The notes beneath the pieces are model-generated. The model ran no database searches. It saw nothing but the letters and a program-made list of their open reading frames with translations, and was not told where the DNA came from. 25,449 nt of DNA from a virus, in the IMG/VR virus record IMGVR_UViG_3300044568_002177, positions 1-25,449 of that record. One strand, written 5' to 3'. This document shows, piece after piece, positions 5,904-11,703 of this stretch. Position 1 is the first letter of the stretch. Each line of letters opens with the position of its first letter. Made by a program: the position numbers and the translations under genes.

Positions 5904-6092
5904 TCATTTGCGCGGAGTCTTCCGGTTGCGGAGGCGTGCCAAGGCTCCCTCCTGGGTGAGGACGTGCGGCGTGTTTCGCCCACTTTCCCATGCGGCTACC
6001 TGTCCCCGGCACGTATCGAGGACGGCATCCGCCCCGGCCTGTGTCAGGCCGAGGCGTTTGCGCTCATCGCGGATTTGATCGGCGAAGCTCAT
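5904..6092 (-). CDS. XRE-family HTH protein, Cro-like
   Basis: 62 residues from the ATG at 6092. An XRE-type helix-turn-helix spans about residues 4-38: FADQIRDERKRLGLTQAGAD, then the recognition helix RGQVAAWESGRN. The LGLTQ ... WE-GR signature is typical of Cro/CI-type proteins. There is no C-terminal regulatory domain. It is the second gene of the operon whose promoter carries two GAGATTCTC palindromes, which makes it the best candidate for the protein that binds them. Confidence 0.85.
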   Translation of the reverse strand: MSFADQIRDERKRLGLTQAGADAVLDTCRGQVAAWESGRNTPHVLTQEGALARLRNRKTPRK

Positions 6093-6096
6093 CGGA

Positions 6097-6327
6097 TTAG
6101 GCTTCGATTTCCTCCATCATTGCGGCGAATGCTTCTGGGTCTTGCTCTTCCCAGACAGGATCGCCGTTGGTGTCGATCACACGGGTTCCTCCAAACCAGT
6201 AAGCGGTGGTCTTGGCGTCTCCGGTTTTTCCGTTGGTGCCGATGAGTTCCACTTCGCTGATTCCGTCGATTTTGCCTTGGGCTTGGATTCCGTTGGAGTT
6301 GATTTCGTTGATGCTGATCGTTTTCAT
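6097..6327 (-). CDS. Small acidic protein, first gene of the Cro-like operon
   Basis: 76 residues from the ATG at 6327; the upstream extension crosses the promoter and is rejected. It starts MKTISINEINSNGIQAQGKI and has an acidic C-terminus (VWEEQDPEAFAAMMEEIEA). The middle (TTAYWFGGTRVIDTNGDPVW) suggests a small beta-rich fold. No known family is recalled. It has the third copy of the hairpin/A-C-rich leader. Confidence 0.65.
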   Translation of the reverse strand: MKTISINEINSNGIQAQGKIDGISEVELIGTNGKTGDAKTTAYWFGGTRVIDTNGDPVWEEQDPEAFAAMMEEIEA

Positions 6328-6373
6328 TTTCGTGTTTGGTTTGGTGTTGGCGTTGCGTCGTGCAACTGGGGAG
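6328..6373 (-). promoter_or_regulatory. Hairpin plus A/C-rich 5' leader, copy 3
   Basis: 46 nt from -10 to ATG. The minus strand contains GTTGC (6366-6362), loop ACGAC, GCAAC (6356-6352), then GCCAACACCAAACC and a run ending ACGAAAATG. The 5-bp stem is perfect. The sequence CTCCCCAGTTG at the 5' end closely matches CTCCTCAGTTG in copy 1. No Shine-Dalgarno. Confidence 0.65.
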
Positions 6374-6401
6374 ACAATACGAGATTCTCGCACAAGGTCA
6401 A
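6374..6401 (-). promoter_or_regulatory. Promoter of the Cro-like operon
   Basis: Minus strand TTGACC (6401-6396; 5 of 6 matches), 16-bp spacer, TATTGT (6379-6374; 4 of 6). One of the two GAGATTCTC palindromes lies inside the spacer and the other upstream of the -35, so bound repressor would block RNA polymerase. This is the best sigma-70-type promoter in the window. Confidence 0.75.
6381..6389. promoter_or_regulatory. Operator 1 (GAGATTCTC), inside the promoter spacer
   Basis: A 9-bp palindrome with a single central base (GAGA-T-TCTC), placed between -35 and -10. An identical site lies at 6414-6422, with centres exactly 33 bp apart, about three helical turns, so dimers would sit on the same DNA face. 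Confidence 0.65.
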
Positions 6402-6409
6402 CATTTATT

Positions 6410-6520
6410 TTACGAGATTCTCATATTTCTTTCGCACCCCAAAAAGACCCAGAACAAGACGCTGATGACAAGCGCCGGAAGCGCCCTGTCAGAAATCGGA
6501 GTCTTGCGCGGCGCTGTCAT
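6410..6520 (-). CDS. 36-residue membrane peptide
   Basis: A short gene whose ATG (6520) overlaps the stop of the upstream gene as ATGA. It encodes MTAPRKTPISDR followed by a hydrophobic segment ALPALVISVLFWVFLGCE (residues 13-30) and a basic tail RNMRIS. The coupling and the clean membrane segment argue for a real peptide, perhaps a lysis accessory or exclusion protein. The final codons lie over operator 2, so its 3' end and the downstream control region share sequence. Confidence 0.5.
   Translation of the reverse strand: MTAPRKTPISDRALPALVISVLFWVFLGCERNMRIS
6414..6422. promoter_or_regulatory. Operator 2 (GAGATTCTC), upstream of the -35
   Basis: Second perfect copy of the 9-bp palindrome, preceded by the same AC dinucleotide as operator 1 and in the same orientation. 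Its centre is 33 bp from that of operator 1. Confidence 0.65.
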
Positions 6521-6723
6521 AGCTCAGCGTTATGCCCCTCGGCTTCCCGGTGTGTCGCGCACATCGTCCCGCGCCAGTGTTCATCGGGACAGGTCATTGC
6601 GCTCCGATATGTCGGGTCAGGCGTGAAGAATGGCCCGTAGGCTTTGGCGACTGTCTGTTTCCCGCAAACGGGGCATAACAAGGTGCTGCCAACAGGCGGG
6701 GAGGTTTCGGCTTGTGTGTTCAT
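6517..6723 (-). CDS. Small Cys-rich (zinc-binding candidate) protein
   Basis: 68 residues from the ATG at 6723. The motif LLCPVCGKQTV gives one CxxC knuckle; further Cys/His residues occur in MTCPDEHW and MCATHREAEGH. This could bind one zinc ion. It lies between the lysis candidate and the 36-residue membrane peptide. Function unknown. Confidence 0.6.
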   Translation of the reverse strand: MNTQAETSPPVGSTLLCPVCGKQTVAKAYGPFFTPDPTYRSAMTCPDEHWRGTMCATHREAEGHNAEL

Positions 6724-6763
6724 AAGGTCTATTTGCGCCCCGGCTGTGCCAGGACAGGGACGT

Positions 6764-7336
6764 TCACAGCCACCCCTCCGGCAAGATGCACATGCTGAAA
6801 TTAACCACCCCAAGCCTGGACATTTCCGAGTCGATCAAGGCGTAGTAAGCATCCCATTGCCTAGGGGGAACGGTCAGGCACCCTTCGGAACTTGTCCCGT
6901 TGATGCCGCCTCGGTGGTTGTTGTTCGCCACGCCGTCACGCTTTGATCGGCCTTTCTCGCCGTCTCGCTTCACAGGTAAGGCCTCGCCCATTGTTGCGGG
7001 CCTGAATGCGGGATGTCCGCTTTTCTTGCCTCGCTTGTGGTAGCCGCGCCGATAGGGGTAAATCCCCGGCAGGACGGTGGAAATGCCAGTTTTATAAAGG
7101 CTGGGGTCGGAGTTGAAGTTGAAGCTGGTAAACGTCCGGTCGGTGACGACGAAGGCAGCATCGTCGTAGAATCCCCGGTCATTGCCGGGTTTGCCGAACG
7201 TGTTAGAATAGTAGCCGGGGGCGACAACTACGGTAACGGGCGCGATTTCCTTGCCCTGATCGCGGTGCCATTTCCGCATGGCAGACATGACTTTTTCGCG
7301 CGGGGCTTGCGGGCGGTTTGGTGGTATGATTGACAT
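6764..7336 (-). CDS. Putative lysis enzyme, L,D-transpeptidase-like
   Basis: 190 residues from the ATG at 7336. The C-terminal part has NNNHRGGINGTSSEGCLTVP (residues 138-157) with His141, Ser150, Gly152 and Cys153, then RQWDAYYALI. A His followed by S-x-G-C is the layout of the YkuD/L,D-transpeptidase catalytic site, and I recall similar HRGG...TSS-GC-T phage proteins annotated as putative endolysins. The spacing is shorter than in classical YkuD enzymes and the usual GC(I/V)R arginine is absent (GCLT). No signal peptide is present. It sits in the lysis area, so a cell-wall role is inferred rather than shown. Confidence 0.6.
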   Translation of the reverse strand: MSIIPPNRPQAPREKVMSAMRKWHRDQGKEIAPVTVVVAPGYYSNTFGKPGNDRGFYDDAAFVVTDRTFTSFNFNSDPSLYKTGISTVLPGIYPYRRGYHKRGKKSGHPAFRPATMGEALPVKRDGEKGRSKRDGVANNNHRGGINGTSSEGCLTVPPRQWDAYYALIDSEMSRLGVVNFSMCILPEGWL

Positions 7337-7383
7337 GGCGGTTTGATTTGGGGTGTGTTATGGACGCTTATTGGCTGTCATAA

Positions 7384-7713
7384 TTAACTGTTCGGCGGAA
7401 GAAGATAATCGCGGGCGGAGCTTCCCATGAATTTCCAATCTTCGTAGGTGTCGCAGCCGTCAATGTATCGCTCTTCGATGGCCTCGATAACGGCAAGCGC
7501 CTTCCGATATTCGGCGGCGATGATGCGAGCGGCGGCGAGATTCACGTCTTCCACTCCATCGCAGTGAGCGCACATCGGACTCGCCACATTGATCCAGTCT
7601 TGCGGGCGTTCAGCGCCTCGGCACGGGCCGAAGTCCACCAGTGCGAGCGCAGCGTCCAACGCCGAACAAGGCGGCGCATTCGACCCGGTGAAGCTCTCCA
7701 GTTGCTTATTCAT
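7384..7713 (-). CDS. Hypothetical protein of the lysis/accessory region
   Basis: 109 residues from the ATG at 7713, chosen over 7740 because AAAGGA lies about 8 nt upstream. It contains ALDAALALVDFG and a Cys-rich stretch (MCAHCDG), then a helical segment (AARIIAAEYRKALAVIEAIE) and ends in ARDYLLPPNS. No known domain recognised. The 110-nt gap upstream (7714-7823) contains no convincing gene or promoter. Confidence 0.6.
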   Translation of the reverse strand: MNKQLESFTGSNAPPCSALDAALALVDFGPCRGAERPQDWINVASPMCAHCDGVEDVNLAAARIIAAEYRKALAVIEAIEERYIDGCDTYEDWKFMGSSARDYLLPPNS

Positions 7714-7823
7714 TGGCGTTTCCTTTCTCTTCGGGCGCATAGCCTATTGCGTTCGGGTTAGTCACTCCGACCCGCCTAGTGATAAAGAAGCGAGGCTTTC
7801 CCCTTCGGCGGGCCGGAATGAAG

Positions 7824-7979
7824 TTATTTGGCTTCGATGATTTCGATGATGCGGATGGCGCTTGGTGCGTCAATCGTTGCGTCTTTTGACCCGTCCGCGT
7901 TGATGCGGACAGCGCAGGCGTTGAGGATCGGCGCGATGGAGAATAAGGCGGCGAGGTGGATTAGGCGGGGCAGTTTCAT
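7824..7979 (-). CDS. Small lipoprotein (possible outer-membrane lysis or accessory protein)
   Basis: 51 residues; the ATG at 7979 overlaps the upstream stop (ATGA). N-terminal MKLPR, a hydrophobic core (LIHLAALFSIAPIL) and a lipobox L19-N20-A21-C22 indicate a type II signal peptide, leaving a mature lipoprotein of about 30 residues. Small lipoproteins in phage lysis regions can be outer-membrane spanins (Rz1-like), but this one is not proline-rich and no embedded or overlapping Rz-like partner is obvious, so that role is only a possibility. Confidence 0.65.
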   Translation of the reverse strand: MKLPRLIHLAALFSIAPILNACAVRINADGSKDATIDAPSAIRIIEIIEAK

Positions 7980-8320
7980 GGTGTTGTTGGTGGAGATTCT
8001 TGCCAAAGGTTAAGGGCGCGAAGGTAGGCTTCTGCGCGTTGGGCGGCGGTTGCGTGGATGTCGGAGTAGAGAGATACATCGCAAGCCCTTCTTAGCGTTC
8101 GGGCGTAATCACACCATAACGCAAGACCCGGTTTCCGGATTGTCTTCTCCGCTTCGTGCATCGCGTTGAGGTCGTTGAGGTAGTCGGCAACTCCATGCGT
8201 TCCCCATTCGATTCCGTCTGCTGTTGCCGTTGATGCGATGCAAGCGCCGGATTCGGTGAATCTTGGGTTGATTTCCCCGCAAGCCTCGGCAATGGCGATT
8301 CTCTGCGCTTCGGGACTCAC
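7976..8320 (-). CDS. Conserved phage protein (PEAQRIAIAEACG ... DYLNDLNAMHEAEK)
   Basis: 114 residues with a GTG start at 8320, which is set by the overlap GTGA with the upstream stop and a strong GGGAGGG before it. The N-terminus SPEAQRIAIAEACG, the centre VADYLNDLNAMHEAEK and the C-terminus ATAAQRAEAYLRALNLW match a phage hypothetical pattern I know well; it may belong with phage ABA-sandwich-type proteins. It has no catalytic motif. It forms an operon with the coiled-coil protein and the lipoprotein. Confidence 0.75.
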   Translation of the reverse strand: MSPEAQRIAIAEACGEINPRFTESGACIASTATADGIEWGTHGVADYLNDLNAMHEAEKTIRKPGLALWCDYARTLRRACDVSLYSDIHATAAQRAEAYLRALNLWQESPPTTP

Positions 8321-8769
8321 TCGGCCCTCCCTTCTAGGGTGGCGAGGGCTTTATCCCACTCAGCCACATAGTCGTCGCATGAGCTAGGACAGACGTTCCT
8401 GAGTTTGCCGCCGATTCTCGCCAGCGCGTCCCGTTGCTTTATCGCCTGCTCTGCTAGATCCATGGAATCATTGGCGGCTTTCAGGCAAGCGGCGTGTTCT
8501 TCCTCCCATTTAGCGCATAGATCCTTGGCCTCCTGTATGGCGGTTAGACAGTTCTTTGCGCCGTCCACTTGTTTTTGTAGAGCTGTGTTTTCCTCCCGCG
8601 CCTCGGCAAGTTCGCGTTCAAGCTGGCGGGCGAAGTCGGCGGTCACGATATGGGAATGGCCAAACGTGGCTTTCCTCCCACTAGGCCATCCTCCAGCTAC
8701 TGTGCGAGGGTGCGTATCTATGAGTAATTCAGCATCCGTCCTCGGCGTCGGTGTGTGTGCTGCGTTCAT
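8317..8769 (-). CDS. Conserved phage coiled-coil protein (TPRTDAE ... DFARQLERELAEAREE)
   Basis: 150 residues from the ATG at 8769. The N-terminal TPTPRTDAELL and the VTADFARQLERELAEAREE stretch are hallmarks of a common phage hypothetical. Residues about 48-75 predict a coiled coil, followed by a Cys-containing helical domain (KDLCAKWEEEHAACLKAA). A short purine-rich AGGGG precedes the start. Function unknown; structural or regulatory roles are possible. Confidence 0.7.
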   Translation of the reverse strand: MNAAHTPTPRTDAELLIDTHPRTVAGGWPSGRKATFGHSHIVTADFARQLERELAEAREENTALQKQVDGAKNCLTAIQEAKDLCAKWEEEHAACLKAANDSMDLAEQAIKQRDALARIGGKLRNVCPSSCDDYVAEWDKALATLEGRAE

Positions 8770-8823
8770 TGTTCGCAACCCCTACCGCTTACGAAATGAC
8801 CTTGCAAGGAATTTTTTCACAAA

Positions 8824-9264
8824 TCACCCAAAAACCTTGCAGACCACGGCAGATTCCTCGCACGCCCACTTGCAAACCGTCTCACCACCGCCCGGCCCGT
8901 ATTGCGCGGAATGAAGCTCGCCCGCCTTGCTTTCGTGGATGTCCCCCGGCCTCAAAACCTTTGTTGACCCGTTGTGGGTGAGTAGCAATCGGCCTTTAGT
9001 TTGGCGCAACGTCTCGGGGTATTCGTGGAAATGCTCGCCCATGGACGCCGCGCCTAGTGATCGAAACTTCACGGCTTGAAATCCATCCTCGCACGGCACG
9101 CGGCACCATTCCACCGGGGATAACGATGGGTTAGCCAAGGGGAATGACTCCCAATCGCCACCCGGCAATGCCAGCGAAACCGTGCCTGCTTTTGGCGCTA
9201 GCGCCAGGAATGCCCCGCTGATCGCATCATCTAACCGCTCAATCGCTGGGGGGTAGTCAATCAT
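8824..9264 (-). CDS. Cupin-fold protein encoded by the phage
   Basis: 146 residues from the ATG at 9264, overlapping the holin candidate by 8 nt. Cupin motif 1 is seen as GEHFHEYPETLRQTKG (His78, His80, Glu84, Gly91), matching H-x-H-x3-E-x6-G. Motif 2 is GDIHESKAGELH (107-118, with His118), matching G-x5-P-x-G-x2-H except Lys for Pro. All four usual metal ligands are present (His78, His80, Glu84, His118), so it should bind a metal. The substrate is not predictable; possibilities are sugar binding or modification, or dioxygenase chemistry. A metal-ligand-complete cupin inside a lysis cassette is unusual. Confidence 0.8.
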   Translation of the reverse strand: MIDYPPAIERLDDAISGAFLALAPKAGTVSLALPGGDWESFPLANPSLSPVEWCRVPCEDGFQAVKFRSLGAASMGEHFHEYPETLRQTKGRLLLTHNGSTKVLRPGDIHESKAGELHSAQYGPGGGETVCKWACEESAVVCKVFG

Positions 9265-9541
9265 GGCCGACAATGGTTTTGATTTCTTCGATTTTCGATA
9301 GCATATCACGCTTCCATTGCGCATCGCCAGATGAGGCGGCGGAAATGGTAGCAATCGCGGAAACGGCCTTGTCGGTGATTTCATTGATCCGGGCATCTTT
9401 CTTTTCGATAGTTGAGCCAAGTTCTTGATGGAGTTGTTTTATCTGATCTTGCAGCGTTTTAATCCACCAAATCATCACGCCTAAAGCCCCGGCGCTTCCG
9501 GTGATGACCTTAACCCATATATCAACGCTTGTCTCGTTCAT
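9257..9541 (-). CDS. Holin candidate: one membrane segment plus coiled coil
   Basis: 94 residues, ATG at 9541 overlapping the preceding stop. After a short N-terminus, residues about 8-27 (IWVKVITGSAGALGVMIWWI) form one membrane segment; a long heptad helix follows (QDQIKQLHQELGSTIEKKD and beyond). This layout resembles small single-pass holins of the BhlA/UviB type or membrane-anchored lysis regulators. Position next to other small hydrophobic proteins and close to the tail fibres supports a lysis role, but no family signature proves it. Confidence 0.6.
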   Translation of the reverse strand: MNETSVDIWVKVITGSAGALGVMIWWIKTLQDQIKQLHQELGSTIEKKDARINEITDKAVSAIATISAASSGDAQWKRDMLSKIEEIKTIVGHD

Positions 9542-9699
9542 TGCTTGTCACGCGCAAAGTAGCCAAAGCCCATCATGCCCAGACCCGCAAGAAACGCGTC
9601 GAGGGAAAATACGGTTTTCGGGTCGTTGTCAAAGTGGTCGTTGAGTTCACCCGCAATGAGAGCGAGTCCCGCGAAGAATCCTGTTAGTGTGGTTTTCAT
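9538..9699 (-). CDS. Small hydrophobic protein of the lysis region
   Basis: 53 residues, found by reading from the ATG at 9699. It has ATGA overlaps at both ends, strong evidence that it is translated. Two hydrophobic stretches (LTGFFAGLALIAG, residues 5-17, and FLAGLGMMGFGYF, 36-48) flank a polar middle (ELNDHFDNDPKT). It could be a second holin component or antiholin. No homolog family is recalled. Confidence 0.65.
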   Translation of the reverse strand: MKTTLTGFFAGLALIAGELNDHFDNDPKTVFSLDAFLAGLGMMGFGYFARDKQ

Positions 9700-9968
9700 G
9701 GTAATGATTCGGTTTCTGTCAGAGTGCCATCCGCCAGCAAAGCGGCGAGAGCCGGGGCGATTTGAGGAAGTGTTGAATGCTCATCCGCAAGGGCGATGTA
9801 GCAGTTGCCGTCCGCGTCAGTGATGGCGCTTTCGACGGGCGGCATGCACGTTTCCGTTGTGGCGACTGTCGGGTTTTCCGGGTCGCTGAAATATGGGTAG
9901 CCGAACGCCGCGTCGATTTGAGCGCGAATCGCTTCATAAGCCTGCGGAGTGGCGCGGAAGATTCTCAT
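9696..9968 (-). CDS. Small conserved protein downstream of tail fibre gene
   Basis: 90 residues from the ATG at 9968 with ATGA overlaps at both ends. It begins MRIFRATPQAYEAIRAQIDA and contains DADGNCYIALADEH. I recall small proteins with the same ATP--YEA-RAQ-D start and a DADG-(V/C)Y-A motif just after tail fibre genes in other phages, with unknown function. It may be a fibre chaperone or accessory. Confidence 0.7.
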   Translation of the reverse strand: MRIFRATPQAYEAIRAQIDAAFGYPYFSDPENPTVATTETCMPPVESAITDADGNCYIALADEHSTLPQIAPALAALLADGTLTETESLP

Positions 9969-10723
9969 GGTGTGCCGTATTGGGTTTTGAGGTAATTTCT
10001 CACTTTCACTTCCTCATCAGCCGTTAGAATCCGTGAGTAGGCGATGATGGCAGCGAAATCGACATGGCACCAAGCACTTAACCCTAAATTGTTTGCTCCG
10101 ATGGTTAAAGACCCCGCCCCCGATGAAGCTCCTGCGGTCCCGGAGTTTTCTGTCCCGCCGTCAATTCGGACCGTGTTCACGGTTGCACTCATTCTTTGAG
10201 TGACCACATTCCAAGTCGAAAGCGTGTGCGAAACGATTGGAGAGTCGAATGGCCCCCTGATTTGACCTGCCGCGACCCGCTGAACAAGCAAAGGTCGGCC
10301 TCCCGCGCCTCGCGTTTCGTAAACCATGTCGCTCGTGGTAAAACTATTTTGGCGCATGACCGTGAAAACGGTGCATGGGAAATCGAAAACAAGTGAGGCT
10401 TTTAGCAAGAAGTCATTCGCACCGTCAAAAGTGATTGCTCGCCCGGAGCTTGGTCCCGCGCTGGTGGAAAGCAAAGGGCGGCTTCCTGATACGGTTTGCG
10501 CGAGGATGTGTGCGTTCGCGGATTTATCGACCCAGCGCGCCACGGCTTCACCGTTTGTGGCAGGCACAAATCCGCTGCCGGTATCGCGTAGGACGGTGCT
10601 GGCGTCCATCGCGTCTAACCAAACAGCAAGATTGGCGATTGATGAAGGCGTAAAAGACGGCGCGGGCGAGGTGCCGCGAGTTGTCAAGCGTGTAGTTCCG
10701 CGAGTTGTTAGCCGGGTTGTCAT
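9965..10723 (-). CDS. LamG/concanavalin-like tail protein (adhesion candidate)
   Basis: 252 residues from the ATG at 10723 (overlap ATGA). After a repetitive N-terminus the body is a LamG-like beta-sandwich: LAVWLDAMDASTVL, VARWVDKSANAH, GRAITFDGANDFLL, FTVMRQNSF and a C-terminal IAYSRILTADEEVKVRNYL. The W(L/Y)-DA ... W-DKSG-N--- FDG---- pattern is typical of LamG/concanavalin domains in phage tail and adhesion proteins. It likely binds cell-surface glycans at the tail tip. The N-terminus has a tandem repeat (TTRLTTRG twice). Confidence 0.8.
   Translation of the reverse strand: MTTRLTTRGTTRLTTRGTSPAPSFTPSSIANLAVWLDAMDASTVLRDTGSGFVPATNGEAVARWVDKSANAHILAQTVSGSRPLLSTSAGPSSGRAITFDGANDFLLKASLVFDFPCTVFTVMRQNSFTTSDMVYETRGAGGRPLLVQRVAAGQIRGPFDSPIVSHTLSTWNVVTQRMSATVNTVRIDGGTENSGTAGASSGAGSLTIGANNLGLSAWCHVDFAAIIAYSRILTADEEVKVRNYLKTQYGTP
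10673..10720 (-). repeat. 24-bp imperfect tandem repeat encoding TTRLTTRG
   Basis: Two adjacent 24-bp units just after the start codon of the LamG gene encode TTRLTTRG twice. Each contains ACAACTCGCGG. The repeat may be the short attachment peptide that docks the fibre to the tail, or a slippage-prone sequence. Confidence 0.6.
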
Positions 10724-11691
10724 TCGGGAAGCTCGGTGACGATGGCGGTGATGCTTGGCGTGGTTGATCCGGCGACGTTGAGATTGATCGTCGAAAGCAT
10801 TCCCACGTTTGTTCCGATGAGTTGCCCAGCGGCGGTAAAGGAAATCGCGTTGTCGCCTGAGAAGTCAACGAACGTGCCTGCCGTGCCTCCCGTGAATGCG
10901 GATTCGGCAAGCGGCTCAATCAGTCCCGCGCCGTCATATTCCGCCGCCAAAGCCGCTGAGAAGTGAGGTGCGACGATGGCGGAGGTGTTGAGCAAAGCGA
11001 CAAGCTCGGCGCTTGTGGTGGTGATTGCGGCGTTTTCCCCGCCCCCGGCAAGATTGGTTTCCGCAAGCGCGGTAACAACACCGCTGCCGTTGTCGCCGGA
11101 TTTCAACTCGGCTTCCATGAGCGCGGCAAACGGCGCGTAAGCGTTGAGGGCGGCGATGAGTTGGCTGGCGGTGGTGGAAATCGCGTCGGCAGCACGGGCA
11201 AGCGTGACGCTGAATTTGAGGTTGTCGCTTGTGGTGACAGAAAGCGCCTGCGTGGTTCCGCTTCCGGCGAGTAGCTCGATGCTGTAACTGTTAGCGAGTG
11301 ATCCGGCGACATTGGCAACGATGCGGATGTCGTTGTGTGATCCCATCATGCTGGTCGCAAGCTCGGCAGTATCGCCCGCATCGCATGCGGGGGTAACGAC
11401 GAAATCCAGCCCGGTTTGTGTGATTGCGAGAGCCTGACTTTCGGCAGGGTCGCCAATGGCGAAGGTGTAGCCATTGCCGGCGGTTCCGGGGTTTTTCGCG
11501 GTGAGGGTGAATGCCCCGGTTTCCGTGTCGTCGTCCACGACTTCGGTAGCGGCGACGGGTCCGGCGGTGGCGTATTGGGCCTTGATGGTTCCGCTGCCAA
11601 ACGTGCCTGAGACGGCAACGCTAAATTCGCGCCCGAATCCGATGGAGTTGATTGGAAAGTTTCCGTTTCCGGTGATGGTTAGATTGGTCAT
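10720..11691 (-). CDS. Tail fibre or adhesion protein with repeated beta modules
   Basis: 323 residues from the ATG at 11691, 12 nt after the previous stop. At least two related modules are visible: one with NPGTAGNGYTFAI ... SQALAITQTGLDFVV, the other with VAGSLANSYSIEL ... TQALSVTTSDNLKFSVTLA and STTASQLIAALNA, then SGDNGSGVVTALAETNLAGG and its echo YDGAGLIEPLAESAFTGGT. I recall this kind of module (GN-I-V----...S-ALSV---G-A-TV-LA...STA--V-AA-N) from many phage tail fibre and tail-sheath-associated proteins. The C-terminus is Thr/Val-rich. No enzyme motif. Confidence 0.7.
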   Translation of the reverse strand: MTNLTITGNGNFPINSIGFGREFSVAVSGTFGSGTIKAQYATAGPVAATEVVDDDTETGAFTLTAKNPGTAGNGYTFAIGDPAESQALAITQTGLDFVVTPACDAGDTAELATSMMGSHNDIRIVANVAGSLANSYSIELLAGSGTTQALSVTTSDNLKFSVTLARAADAISTTASQLIAALNAYAPFAALMEAELKSGDNGSGVVTALAETNLAGGGENAAITTTSAELVALLNTSAIVAPHFSAALAAEYDGAGLIEPLAESAFTGGTAGTFVDFSGDNAISFTAAGQLIGTNVGMLSTINLNVAGSTTPSITAIVTELPE

Positions 11692-11703
11692 TTGAGGTTG
11701 ATT

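Noticed and set aside
7714-7823. 110-nt gap in the accessory region
   Set aside because: GCCCGCC/GGCGGGT could pair over a long distance, but there is no U-tract, no small frame with a start signal and no good promoter, so nothing is called.
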